A DNA stretch of 64,000 bases from Diaporthe sp. PMI_573 (GCA_021399435.1 JAJTUP010000049.1:1-64000), one strand, 5' to 3'; positions 36,493-48,026 are shown, counted from the first letter of the stretch. The notes: generated by a model from the letters alone, not told the origin. Numbers and translations: made by a program.

Positions 36493-37501
36493 ATGTCACC
36501 CAGCGCAACGGAAACGTCATCCGCCCCCGCTCCCGCCCCGGCACAAACTCCGCGCACATCGGCGCTGGACTCGGGCAACGGGACCGGTAAGGTGAGGCGC
36601 CTCCATCAGATCCCCGTCCCGGAGACGAAAGAAGCAGCCCGTCAATGGCAGCTGGAGCAGATGGCTGCCGCCTTTCGCATCTTTGCGAAGCTGGGCTTCT
36701 CAGACGGCAGCAGTGGACACATCAGTCTCAGGGGTGCGCACTCCTCCGTCCTGACGACCTTGTGCTTTTGATATTGATGGAAAAGCAGATCCAGTCCAGC
36801 CAGACACATTCTGGATCAACCCCTACGGCGTGCACTTTGGCGTCCTGAAGGTGTCGGACATGGTCCACATCGACGAAGACGGCAACCGGATCGGCGGCGC
36901 CGACAAGCCAGTCAACACAGCCGGGTTCATGATTCACTCGGCCCTGCACAGCAGGAGACCCGATATCAACGCCGCTTGCCACATGCATAGTCCGTATGGT
37001 CGGGCCTGGAGCACTTTTGGCAGACCCATCGAGATGATAAATCAAGGTACTCCAACCCATCCTCAAGTGCCACCATAGTATCACTACTGACACGATCTAC
37101 AAGACTCTTGCATGTTCTACAAGGACCTTTCAGTGTACCCTTCTTTCGGTGGCGTAGTCCTCGCCAAGGAAGAAGGCCAGCGCATCGCTGATAACCTGGG
37201 CCCAACGAACAAGAACCTGATCCTGCAGAACCACGGTCTCCTCACGTGTGGCGGGACCGTAGCGGAGGCAGCTGCCTTCTTCATTGCTTTAGAGCGTGCG
37301 TGCCAGGCTCAGCTTCTGATCGAGTCCGCCGTTGCTCCTGGCAGCAACGGTGCCGCCAGCGGGTTGAAGAAGACAATAGTCGGAGATGAGGAAGCCCAGT
37401 ACACCAAGGACGGCACCGGAACACCAGAGGTCATGTACATGCAATTCGTGCCCGAGTACCAGATCATATTGAAAGAGAGTGGAGGAGACTTTCTCTTGTA
37501 G
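36493..37501 (+). CDS. Class II aldolase/adducin-domain protein (298 aa)
   Basis: Predicted Zn-dependent aldolase or decarboxylase-type enzyme of the fungal class II aldolase family. Exons 36493-36733, 36789-37046 and 37104-37501, with introns GTGCGC...AGCAG and GTACTC...ACAAG. After a Pro/Ala/Thr-rich N-terminus, the fold starts at RIFAKLGFSDGSSGHISLR and continues DPVQPDTFWINPYGVHF. The metal-binding histidines are in CHMHSPYGRAWSTFG (His145 and His147) and QNHGLLT (His210). DSCMFYKDLSVY at the second splice junction is typical of the fungal subfamily. The real substrate is unknown; fungal members often occur in catabolic or secondary-metabolite clusters. The ATG at 36493 was chosen because the frame upstream opens only with a GTG. 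Confidence 0.85.
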
Positions 37502-37709
37502 ATACCCCAATAGTAACAAGTAAACCTTCGAACTAGAACAAAATAATGCATGTGGGGTTGCAGTGTTCTCATAAGGGATATCAAGCAGTCGTCAACACAT
37601 GCTCGTCAATGCGATATCGACATAGAAAAGTGGCATTATTCTCAAGTTCAATCAAGGATAAGCCTGTGTCTGTTTTTATTGCAACAACCGGTCAGAGGTC
37701 CATTTTCAA

Positions 37710-38553
37710 TTATGAAGAAAGCCAGTATGAAGGCGTTTGCCTTGTGAGTCCAGAGTAAAACCAACATCCCATAGTGTAGACGTCGTAGACAGGTATTCTT
37801 TTTCCTAGGGCATTAAAGATTGCTTCTGAAAACGGAGGCATGTTGGTGCACTCCAACAGCAGGACTCCGACATCAGGTTGACTGGCCACCAAATCCTTGG
37901 CTACTGCGATCAGCTCGGCCTCGATATCAGCGTGCACGTAGGGAGCGCCTTTTTCTATCATCATACGCAGGTGGCCATCTGACGGGACCCCGCGGATGGT
38001 AACCCTCGCAAGCGAAGACTCGGGTACAAAGCTCTTGAGATGCTGCAGTCCTAGTCGAGACTCATCGTAGGTGAGAATTCCAACGCGCTTAGTTGGCGGG
38101 AGCAAGGCCAGCACAGCGGGTAGCTGAACGAGGGAAGAAGTAGCAATTGGGATTGGTAACCGTGCGGCGAGTCTGATGATTGTTTATGTCAAGCGTTAGC
38201 TACTGAGACACTCGCTCTTATCGGCGCACGACAAATTGGCATTAAAGCACTTGAGCACAGGTAACTCACTCAGCCTGTGCCATGGCCAAGAAACCACAAC
38301 TCGTGATGATTCCCACGCATCCTCGCTCTGCGAGTCGCAGGCCCGCGTCCACGAACCGGCCGATGAAGGCAGAATCGTATTGCTCCGAGGTGACAACTTG
38401 CGATACCTTGGACCCCTCGGCCGTCTCCCGGATGAGCGGAAACGGCCAGGTCTGTTCGTTGTAAGGGTCCCCACAGGGTCTGTGAATATCTAGCTCGATG
38501 GCGATGAAGCCCAACGGCGGCAACTCTTGTTCGGGTCCGGAATGACTGGACAT
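37710..38553 (-). CDS. Aspartate/glutamate (hydantoin) racemase-family protein (248 aa)
   Basis: Predicted cofactor-free racemase or isomerase using two cysteines as acid and base. Exons 38553-38270 and 38172-37710; intron GTGAGT...ATCAG restores a Glu codon. The first catalytic cysteine is in IITSCGFLAMAQ and the second in LLLECTNMPPF, the pair expected for the Asp/Glu racemase fold. GFIAIELDIHRPCGDPYN near the start and PVYDVYTMGCWFYSGL at the end are typical of the fungal subgroup. The frame extends 21 codons further upstream to 38616, but the family usually begins close to PLGFIAIELD, so the Met at 38553 was preferred. It diverges from the hydroxyacid dehydrogenase gene across 720 bases. 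The substrate could be an amino acid, a hydantoin or a hydroxy-dicarboxylate. Confidence 0.8.
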
Positions 38554-39273
38554 GTTCTCAATTGCTGGAGTTGATTTGGCGAGTATTGCCAGTGCCACTA
38601 TTTTCGACTTTGGCAAAGAAGCTGTTCAGCAAGCCAGGCAAGTCCGGCGATAAGCAACCGAACGTCAATCATAAGTCCGCCCCAAAACTCCACACGTTAT
38701 CAGAGTATGTCTGCCTTACTGTGCCAGGCCTTTTTAGGGGCATCCCCCCCCCTCCGGAAAAAGACAGGAACGCCAGCGGCAAGTCTGGGGGGCTCCGCGG
38801 GCATCTCGTTCCATGCACCTTGTACGTAATATGCATCAGTTGGACCCTTCAAGGACGGCGATCCCCAGGAGCGGGTCCTCCCGAGCACGACGCTCTCAAC
38901 ACTGGTCAAGGGGCCACCCCTGCTCGGGAGAATCCGACCCTCCCTCGACACCTCCAGATTCCGGCCGCCGCGATGGGAACAAGCCGGAGAACCTGACGCG
39001 GTTACGTGATTCGACGAAGCTGATGTCAATGTATCAATGGCAGGAAAGTTATCGTTGCTTGCGCCAAGACTATATGGTAGCTAAGCTATTTGTTTTCTGC
39101 TGGGTTATCCGCAAACAATTTGGTTCTGCCGTCAGCTGCCTCGTGACGTTCTATTATCCCCACGAATACGATTTACTCGAGGCACATCTTCAACCCGAAG
39201 CGACGTTCACAATCTTCCTCTCGTCTACATCACAAGCCTGAATTGTGGTATTCTCAAACCAAGACCACTCACA
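38554..39273. promoter_or_regulatory. Divergent promoter region, racemase / dehydrogenase
   Basis: About 720 bases between two diverging gene starts. Contains a C-rich run near 38745-38760 and GC-rich segments with several CCG/CGG triplets (CCGGCCGCC near 38963). Open frames on both strands lack domain support. Confidence 0.4.
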
Positions 39274-40401
39274 ATGGCTCCCGCACGCATCGACGACACC
39301 GGCTTTAAGAAGCCCCGCGTCGTCTGCCTCGGCACTCCCAAATTCGTAGGCGACGACTACCTCGCCGACTTCAAGACCGAATTCAACTACTCCGCCCTCG
39401 ATGCCACCAACCGCTCCGAGACAATAGCCATGCTCCCTGAGACGATCGCCAGGGACGGCCCCATTGACGCCTTCGTCATCCGCATGGGAACGCCGCCCTA
39501 CGAGCCGTTCGATGCGGAGCTGCTGGGCGCCCTGGCCCCCAATTGCCGCATCATCACGTCTGCGAGCGCGGGCTACAATGAGTTTGACGTGGAGTGGATG
39601 GCGTCAGAAAATATATGGTTCTGCAACACGGTCGACGCTGTCGCAGAGGCGACGGCTGATATGGCCCTCTTCCTGACCCTTGCAGTGCTGAGAAATACAA
39701 GCAACGCTGAGAGAAGCGCAAAGGCGGGAACCTGGAGAGCCTTTCCGGGGCTTGTACCTGGAAGGGATCCTTCTGGCTTGACGCTGGGTATCGTGGGCAT
39801 GGGAGCTATTGGCAAGGTATGTTTGAAGGGCAGCGGCGTGTTTGATGTCAGTGGAAGATGCTAACATTTAGTCCGCGCCCAGTACCTCGCAAAGAAGGCC
39901 GCCGTCTTCAACCTTAAGATCAAGTACCACAACAGGCATCAGCTGCCAGCTGAGGAGGAGGCCAAGTACAACGCCGAATACTGCCCGACACTCCACGACC
40001 TCCTCGGAAAGTCAGACATTATATCTCTCAACTGCCCTCTAAATGAGCAGACGACAGGTCTCATCGGTCCCGAAGAATTCGCCTCCATGAAGGACGGCGT
40101 CTTCATCGTCAACACAGCGCGCGGCCCCGTCATCAACGAAACGGCCCTGAAGGAAGCCCTTGACTCTGGCAAAGTGACACGAGCCGGTCTCGACGTGTTT
40201 TGCGACGAGCCCAAACCCGACATGGCCTTGTTACAGCACGAGAACGTCATTGCCCAGCCTCATCTTGGTGGTCTGACGGATATGGCCTTCCAAAAGGCAG
40301 AGAGGGAATGCTTCGAGAACATCAGGGCGTTGTTCAGGACGGGCAAGCCAAATTCGCCTGTTATTGATATACACGCAAGGAAATCAGGCGCGCTGGCGTA
40401 A
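39274..40401 (+). CDS. D-2-hydroxyacid dehydrogenase, NAD(P)-dependent (353 aa)
   Basis: Predicted reversible reductase of 2-oxoacids to D-2-hydroxyacids (glyoxylate/hydroxypyruvate reductase-like branch). Exons 39274-39816 and 39883-40401; intron GTATGT...CCCAG in phase 0. The nucleotide-binding motif is GIVGMGAIGK (G175-x-G177-x-x-G180), split from the rest by the intron. Catalytic residues fit the family: Arg261 in NTARGPVI, Glu290 in DVFCDEP and His308 in IAQPHLGG. No targeting signal. In this setting it could interconvert 2-oxoglutarate-like acids and the D-2-hydroxyglutarate expected from the neighbouring dioxygenase, but D-2-hydroxyglutarate oxidation is usually done by an FAD enzyme, so this is only a guess. 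Confidence 0.88.
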
Positions 40402-41424
40402 TGGCATGCTTTGACGGGAGTTTTCAAAGGCAATATAATTTGTCGAGTATCATACACCAATCACACGAACAACACCGTCAGTGCATATATAGCATGAACC
40501 CAATGATATCGAAATCAGATGAGATGACTTGTTCGAGAACTCAACACAGATATCATGACGTTGAGTGTGGGGAGATCTCCTGAAGGAGAACAAAAGTATC
40601 TAGGTAGTCAAAACAGCAAAAACTTACAACACCAGGTATTCTCTGGTAATCATTCACCAAACTACCTCTGCAGTCCTCAACGTGATATTTTTTAGTCATA
40701 GAGAATGGGTTACATGAACTCGAGGATCTTTCATAAGATGTGCTCCTCTGTCAACAAGTTATCATCGTATTTTCCAGAATGGAGCCTGATAGGAAGGATA
40801 TAATGTTTTCATTTTTTTCATTAACAACTTTTTTATAGAGCACTGCTAGGATTGTATTTGCTACTTTTAGGTACTTTGGAGTGCCCAGGTATTTACAGTA
40901 TACAACAATTGTCCTTACTTTACTCTTTTTCAGCAGAGGAAATTCTCACAATCGATAATAAGCCTACCTATCGGTCTACACCGAAGATATCATTGACACC
41001 ATTGAGCACATCCAAGATTCTCGCAGCCCTGACGGCTCGAACGCAATATGCGCAGTGTTACGACAGGTCATCCTCAAGGTATGGGTATCTTTTTCTCTCG
41101 TCTATCTAGGGACAAATCCAACTCGATTAGGGTACTCCTCCAGTGACTGCGACCTTATCCAAGACCTTCATCCTACAGACCGAGAAAGCTCGGGGCTCAA
41201 TTCCATCCCACCGCAGCAAGCCCATTATCCCCGGTCAATTTTGGCATTTTTGTGTTCGCATGGAAACAGAACCAGCCACATCTGACCATCTTATAGCCCA
41301 CACTCAGACCTTCCCACCCACAGTCTGGTTCCGCTTCTCCACGTTGGACCCAGATTCACTTCCTTCGTCGTCGCTGAAACGATTTCAGTATTACAAAGCC
41401 AGGGACAATAAACCAAGGGAACAC
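40402..41424. other. Convergent intergenic region
   Basis: About 1 kb between the dehydrogenase (rightward) and the transporter (leftward). Left half AT-rich, including a T-rich run near 40806-40835. No gene seen. Confidence 0.45.
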
Positions 41425-43257
41425 TCACGCTAATTCCTGGGCATCAATGACAGCCTCGCGCTCCCGCGCCTCCTCCTTCAGCTTCTTGGCTCTCCGGCTG
41501 ACGTTCCACCAGGGGCCCTTGAACAACTCGTCAATCTGCTCTAGGCTCTGCATTGACGTCTCGGGAACCATGCAGTAGACGTAGACGAGCGAGATGAAGC
41601 ACCAGCCCGCAAAAAAGATGAAGGCACCCCAGTTGTTCGTCTGGCTCAGCAGCGAGGGCATGCCCTTATTCAGCCCGAAGAAGAACAGCCAGTGGAAGAG
41701 CTGCGAGAAGGCGCTGCCGAAGGAGCGGAGATGGCTGGGCCAGAGTTCGGCGCCAAAAACGTAGGGAAGGACGAGTCTATGTAGACTCAGCCAGGTCCTC
41801 CTCATGTTGGTAGATGAAGGCGAGAGAACTCACAGACCAACGGCGTATCCGAAGCCGTGAATGAAAATGGCCGCGATGGCCGCTTCACTGGACCCGGGCG
41901 CAACTGAGCCAGCCTGGCGATACTTGATAAAGACACCAAGATAGAGATCAGAGATCATCTGGATGCTGATTCCCGTAAAAAGACTCCGCCGACGGCCGAG
42001 GGCGTCGATGAAGAAGAAGCTCGCAATAAGCGTGAAGAAGAATTTGGCCATGCTGTACATGCCGCTGAGAAACAAGCTTTTGGTCGTTCCGCCGCCGAGC
42101 CCAATCATGCTAAGGATCTAGAAAAGAGTTGTCAAAACGACCGTTGCTAAAGTTAGTTTGGGATGGGCTCATACCGGGACAAGATACGAAGTCACCGAGT
42201 TGGCTCCAGATAACTAAGAGAGCTGTCAGCTTCCATACATGGCGTAGGGAAGAGGACCGGTCGTCGCTCGAAACCCACCTGAGCAAGAGCATAACTGATG
42301 ACAGACTGCTGCACGCGTCGCAAGTTGGAGGGGACCAGAAACGCGTCTTTCACCAGCACCAACAAGCTGGGGTTACGGCCAAACTTCTCTTCTTCCTTGA
42401 AAATCTGCCCCCTGATATCCTCAACCTCCTGGGCCACGCGAGGGTGATCAGCTGGAAGACCTCGCAGCGCGACGAGGTTCCTGATCCCATCCTCCTCTCG
42501 TCTCGCAATGAACAGCCAGCGAGGGCTCTCGTACAGAAAGAAACTCGCGACAATCAACAAAGCCATGACGATTGTCGGTGCGAACCACACGACCTGGTAC
42601 TGCAGCCTTCCGACCGCAATGTGCACGAAAGAAGCGTAGACGGTGAAAACGGAGACAGTCAGCGACAGGAGCATGGCCACGCTGAACCAGACGGCCAGCA
42701 GCCCCCTGATCTCTGTCGGCGCGATCTCGACAAGACTAACAGGGCCGGTGACTGTCAAGGCTCCGATGCCGAGGCCGGAGACTATGCGGGCAGTGTATAG
42801 CGCACCAAGATGGCCCATCGACACGGTGGCGATGATTTGTCCGAGTATCCAGATGCCCATGTACAGCCTATAGGACCACATACGTCCGATGCGGTCATTG
42901 AGAAAGTAGGAGAGCCCTGCGCCGACGCCGGCTCCAATGTAGACGAAAGAGATGAAGTTGGAGACTTGTGTCGGGTTAGTGGCCGAGGTGATGCCAAAGT
43001 CTTGTTGGAAGCCCGGGAGAGACGGAACCACTGAGGAAGAGCCTTGGTCCCATGCTGGAGTTTGAGTTAGTTTCTAATGCAGAGGTGACTCGGGTGGGAT
43101 GGGTTAGAGGGACTTAACTGATTGGAATGCCACTGGTTGCGTAGAGCGCGGCTGTTAGGAGAAGTCTATGATTGCAAATGAGTTCCCGAGGGGACTCCCG
43201 AATCGCCCTGATGTATTTGGCCAGGGTCGACTGGGTGAATATTTCCTTGATGGCCAT
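41425..43257 (-). CDS. MFS sugar-porter-family transporter (529 aa)
   Basis: Predicted 12-helix proton symporter of the plasma membrane. Five exons: 43257-43119, 43054-42279, 42213-42175 (13 codons), 42117-41834 and 41776-41425; all introns are GT-AG and in phase. Family marks are ITWDQGSSSVVPS near the N-terminus, the loop 2-3 motif NDRIGRMWSYR, YESPRWLF before the central loop, the sixth-to-seventh-helix loop with LVLVKDAFLVPSNLRR, DALGRRRS, and the PETS signature in YCMVPETSMQSLEQIDELF after helix 12. Length is typical. The cargo is unknown; fungal members of this clade move sugars, polyols, quinate or other organic acids. It diverges from the FAD oxidase gene, suggesting it imports that enzyme's substrate. 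Confidence 0.88.
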
Positions 43258-44411
43258 CTTTGGGTAGTCTCGCGCGGCAGTGCAATGTATTGGTGACTTG
43301 TCGATGGGGTTGTCTGGATGCCTGACGGAGAAGTTGCAAAGTCAATTGGGAGACTGGCAGTCGACTGCCGAAATAGTTGAGCTGAGCAGGAGATGTGAAG
43401 ATGTGGGCCGATATCTATAGCTCCTCTGCTCTGTGCATCATGCGCCAGGTGGACTTCAGGTGCCAGGATACAATAATAGCGGCGATACACTAAGCGCATT
43501 AGAGGTCGTCCCCAAGGCAAGTGTCCCAGGACTCAGGTTCCACGTTGTTGCATGCGAGAAAACCTGGGGTAAAGAAATATGTCGATGCACTCGCGGATAC
43601 TTCCATCCCATCCCCTGGGCGTTGTCTTAGCCGTCGCTACGAGCCAACACCAAGCATATTCCTAAGTGCGTAGGAACAAGAGATACACAGATAGGCATGT
43701 TCCTTCAGCCACTAATATTCCATGGGATAATGGGTGGTTTGCGCCGGGCTTTCTGACAAGTTGCCGACTATCTAGAATGCTGAACCCTTATCCGGAACAA
43801 TCCGAGCAAGGGTGGCCCTGGGAAAGTTTGGTTGCACCAAGCGGGGTGTAACTGCGACAGCTGCCCGCGATATCAGCCACCGGCACCGGACACGGAGAAT
43901 CGTGCTGTGTCAAGACCAGCTCTTGAGTTGGTACCATGCGTTAGGAGGCAAGGTTTCTCTGATAGTGTTCAAAGCATAGATAAGCTCTATAGTTAACAGT
44001 AGTCTACTGAGTAGCATACTCATACTACCTAAGTACTGACTGCGTTTATAGCTGAAGCCGACCCGACGACACTATCACCCACACACTCCACGACCAGTGC
44101 TGTTCCCCAGCTTGAACGAAGGTGGGAATAGGAACAAAGATAGATTCATTACTTCCCTCTTATCTTTAGTACTGGTAACTACAGTTCAACATCGTCGCTT
44201 TCGCTCCCGATTTATTTCCGCCCGGCCGGTATTCGCTCACTTAACCTCGAGCCCGCGCCTAACCTGTTCAAGAAGCGCTCACCGGACGAGCATTACTCCA
44301 ACGCGGTCAACACGTTGTGCTTCAATGTCACGATAACTTCACTGCGGCCATTGTATTATACATTTCACGACCCGCACCATCATCCAAGCAACGGCCCCTC
44401 GGATAACAACA
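43258..44411. promoter_or_regulatory. Divergent promoter region, transporter / FAD oxidase
   Basis: 1.15 kb between two diverging starts. It contains CCGGACACGG at 43886-43895, two CGG-type triplets in opposite orientation with a 4-base spacer, a possible Zn2Cys6 target, and no other coding feature. Confidence 0.4.
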
Positions 44412-45961
44412 ATGACACCCCTAAACAAAGACGACGCCATCATCATCGTCGGCGCGGGCATCTTCGGCCTCAGCACCGCCGTCCACCTCTCGCGAAGAGG
44501 CTACACCAACGTCACTGTCTATGACAGACAACCATATCACAAGTCCCTCTACTCCTACTTCAACGGCTGTGATGGCGCTTCAGCAGGTTCTTCTCACGAA
44601 CAATCTCTTCTCTCCCTAATGGCCCCCTCACTAACCTCACACCAGACATGAACAAAATCATCCGATCAGCCTACGGCCCACGAACGGAATACCAGTCCTT
44701 AACCCAAGAAGCCCTCAAAGGCTGGCATGCATGGAACGCCGAACTTTCTGCCTCCCAAAATCTCCCGCCAGGTCTGACCCCCAAAGACCGCCTCTTTATT
44801 AACAATGGTGAGCTCTCCCTCGGCGACTCCACAACACTCGCCGCTTTCGAGCAGGCCACCGTGGACAACATGGAAGCTGCCGGACATAAGGACACCCAAC
44901 TCATAACCACCTCCCCTGCCCATCAATCCCTCGCCGCCACTGCAGGTTTCTCCTTCGCCATGGACCCCTTCCACCGCCTGTCCCGCGGCCTCCCCGCCTC
45001 TGGCGTCCTCGATACAACAGGAGGCATGGCCGTCGCCGACAAAGCCTGCATCTTCGCCGTGCACAAAGCCTCCCAGCAAGGCGTGCGTTTCGTCTTGGAC
45101 CCAGTTGCCGGAGCCCTCTCCTCCCTCCTCCGAGCCGCCGACGACGACAACAGTAAAATCATGGGCATCAAGACCCTCGACGGCAAAGCCCACCTCGCAA
45201 AGCTCACTATCCTCGCCTGCGGAGGCTGGACGCCGTCCCTCCTGCCATCCCTCGACGGTCTCTGCGAGACAACAGCCGGCTCCGTCTTTCTCCTCAAGAT
45301 CCCGCCCACGTCGCCGCTCTTCCACCGCTTCGCCCCCGAAAACTTCCCCACCTGGACATACAAGATGCGCGACGGGGCCGAGGGCGGGCTGTACGGGTTC
45401 CCCCGCGACGAGAATGGCTGGCTCAAGATCGGCTACCGCGGCACGAAGTATACGAACCCAGTCGCGCAAGAGGACGGAAGGGAGAGGAGCGTACCCGTGA
45501 CGAGGTGGTCCTCCGCCTCCCGGGATCCCGACGAGCGGATAATCTCCGTACCGCGGCAGGCCCTCCGCGTCGTCAAGGCCTTTCTGGCGGAGAACCTGCC
45601 CGAGCTGGAGGCGGAGGGTATTGGGATCTCCTACACGAGGGTGTGCTGGTACACGGACAGCTTCGATAACCACTTCGTCATAGATCATGTGCCTGGGACG
45701 GAGAAGTCGCTGATGGTAGCCACGGGTGGCAGCGGGCACGCCTTCAAGTATCTGCCCAATATCGGCAACTGGGTTGTGAATGCGGTCGAGGGCAAGGGAC
45801 AGGAAGAGAGCCCGTCAAGGCTATGGAAGTGGAGGAAGATCGGGGCGGATGAGAAGCCATACAATATCTTGATGGAGGGCAGCGGAGGACCGAGAGCCTT
45901 GGCTAATGTACCATTGGCTTCAGAGGTTGAAGTCGGAGTGGGTGTCAAACCGAAGCTGTAG
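44412..45961 (+). CDS. FAD-dependent amino-acid oxidase, fructosyl-amine/saccharopine oxidase type (496 aa)
   Basis: Predicted flavoprotein oxidase of the DAO superfamily, MSOX/amadoriase branch, which oxidises secondary amines such as fructosyl-amino acids, saccharopine, pipecolate or sarcosine with O2, giving H2O2. Exons 44412-44586 and 44646-45961; intron GTTCTT...CACCAG. The FAD Rossmann motif IIIVGAGIFGLSTAVHLSRR is at residues 10-29, CDGASADMNKIIRSAYG spans the junction, and FAMDPFHRLSRG follows. VCWYTDSFDNHFVIDHVPG near residue 392 carries the cysteine expected to bind FAD covalently, and GGSGHAFKYLPNIG closes the FAD site. It is longer than usual (about 440 residues). No clear PTS1 is seen: the C-terminus is KPKL, a weak match to SKL. 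Substrate is inferred only to be an amino-acid amine. Confidence 0.85.
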
Positions 45962-47099
45962 TCAGGTCATAGAGCATAGTCTCAAAATATTCTGAAATTC
46001 AACAACCACATGAGGTATGTGGCAAAAGAAGTTCCGATGCTCTCATACTTGTGATAGAAGGTATTATTGACGAAGAGACTCGGGCAAGAAGACTATCTAC
46101 TGAGCAGTGAATATAGAAATCTCGGGACATGATTGGGGACCCTACAAACACTTATCCAGAATATCATCACGCCATCGGACCTTCAAAACCCCCGGCCCAT
46201 GAGCAAATCTCACAGGGAGAAGAAATACTCGTAAATATGCTGAACCCCAGTTCTGCCAAATACATAGGGGCCATCGTGGCAGCCACAGTCCCTCTGCCCA
46301 GCTCTTCCTAGCCTCTCCCCCAATACAAAGCAAATGGCTGTTTGCCCCACGAAAAAAACATGTCTATGGATGTTATCATTGGATAACAGATACAAATACT
46401 GGGTTGAATATCCCGGTTGGACGAATGTGAACGGTGCTCGATGCGAAGACTGCGAATTGGTTCGTCTACAGGAAAGAGTGGTGATTTCCAGAACGGAGTA
46501 ATTACACCATGCCAAAATAGTCAGACGAGCTTTTTATGTTGACAAGAGAATGCTAGATGATATATGTGGTAAGGCTTTATTAGTAAAAGCGGGAATCAAA
46601 GTTGTGTCTATGATGGCTAGACACTCGCTCCCTCCCCCTTAGCGTTCCTTGCTCACTTGGTGAAGACTGCTCCTCACCCGTTACGTCTCATCGTCAACGC
46701 CAGAGAATCCGCCAATCCGCCGGCTTTCCAATGTAGACTAGTACAACAAAACTCCAAGAAGAAAATGACAGAATGTCAAGATAGCTCTAGTGTAGCGGCT
46801 GCCTGAACGAGGGCCGAGAACCAGTTGGGCGACGGGGGTGTATAGGCACACCAGCAACATGAGTGGTCGCTCGGATCCTGGCAGGAATCCCTTCAGACTA
46901 TGGTAAGTACTTGGGCGCGCTAAGCTAAAGTCCATCATCTGCAGTACTGGTATTTGGATATTGGCATTGTCCAAACTTACCGGCAATCTCAGATGTGGCT
47001 CACGTACTCCTTCGCGGCTAGGCAAGCGGAATTATAATACATGTAAAAATGGGGGAAGGTGCTCCGAATTCTTCCTCTCCCTAACCCGCCCATGCACTC
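45962..47099. other. Intergenic region with a repeat copy
   Basis: Holds one copy of dispersed repeat B (46509-46645), about 455 bases before the next gene start. Other open frames are short and unsupported. Confidence 0.45.
46509..46645 (+). repeat. Dispersed repeat B, copy 2
   Basis: Same-orientation match to 30790-30925 over about 135 bases, with differences rich in transitions; see that entry for the shared blocks. Confidence 0.45.
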
Positions 47100-48026
47100 A
47101 TGGATCACGACCACCGAGACCAGAGCGTGTCAACACCAGTATCCCCTTATTCGGATGCCCCCGAGGTCGTTAGACAAGATGACCCGGGACCGCAAGTCGT
47201 CCCAGACACGGGCCAAAGCCCCGAGGTGAGAGTCGACAGCGACTCATTGCCTACCTACGTCAATGGCCCGCATTATATACAAGCCGACAGCATTGAATCC
47301 GAAACCAAAGCAGGTTATGGGAAACGCCAGCGAGACCGAATATGCGGGCTCACACCGCGAATATTCTGGGTGTTAGCCATCGGCACGATCCTGATCATCG
47401 GCGCCGGGGTGGGAGGCGGCATCGCGGGCGCGTTATCGAGAAACCACATGTCCTCATCCTCGTCCTCTTCATCCAGCGACACAACCGGATCTCTCGCGAC
47501 GTCTGTCATATTAGTCGCGACCTCGGTTCCTCCTGAATCAGCGACAACGACAACGCCGACCGCAACAGAACCCACGTCCTTCTTGGGCACCAAGACCGCC
47601 ATCTATGGGCCTTCTGGCACAGTACTCTACCGCGACTGCCCCGCGAACTCGAACGAGTTGTACACGAGCGACTCGAATTCTTCGTGGGTATGGCGCAAGT
47701 ACTGCGACAACACGACTTTTGTCAGCGCCAGTCCGGGCCAGCAGTGGGTTAACACGTTTACGAACGACCTCGACACCTGTATCGACATGTGTGTCCAGAG
47801 CAGTCTCGAGAGGCAGGACGATATTGCGTCTGGTCACCAAGACCCGTGCAATGCTGTGTGTTGGCGTAATGGTTTTGAAAACGATGACTACCCTGGCCAG
47901 TGCTTTGGGTTCACCACGGCGAATGTGACGTCGCAGGGGGGGTTTCAGTTCAAGGACGATTGGAGGTGCGACTCGGCTGGTTGGATTAATGAGGACGTTT
48001 GGGCGTTAACAAAGGGCAAAAAGTAG
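47100..48026 (+). CDS. Single-pass membrane protein with Cys-rich ectodomain (308 aa)
   Basis: Hypothetical fungal surface protein. Single exon. The N-terminal 85 residues are acidic and Pro/Ser-rich with a YGKRQRD basic patch, then one membrane helix (IFWVLAIGTILIIGAGVGGG) at about residues 88-107, giving an N-inside orientation. A Ser run (SSSSSSSSS) and a Thr/Pro stalk follow. The C-terminal ectodomain has eight or so cysteines in contexts such as YRDCPANSN, RKYCDNTT, DTCIDMC, DPCNAVCW, PGQCFGF and WRCDSAGW. This cysteine pattern with an aromatic framework is like the PAN/WSC-type lectin modules seen in fungal wall-sensing proteins, but the match is loose. Several Asn-X-Ser/Thr sites are present. 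Function unknown; wall sensing or adhesion is a guess. Confidence 0.75.
   Translation: MDHDHRDQSVSTPVSPYSDAPEVVRQDDPGPQVVPDTGQSPEVRVDSDSLPTYVNGPHYIQADSIESETKAGYGKRQRDRICGLTPRIFWVLAIGTILIIGAGVGGGIAGALSRNHMSSSSSSSSSDTTGSLATSVILVATSVPPESATTTTPTATEPTSFLGTKTAIYGPSGTVLYRDCPANSNELYTSDSNSSWVWRKYCDNTTFVSASPGQQWVNTFTNDLDTCIDMCVQSSLERQDDIASGHQDPCNAVCWRNGFENDDYPGQCFGFTTANVTSQGGFQFKDDWRCDSAGWINEDVWALTKGKK

Noticed and set aside
44699..45739. 346-codon frame antisense to the FAD oxidase
   Set aside because: Lies wholly within a well-supported coding exon; it is a mirror of high-GC codon use on the other strand.
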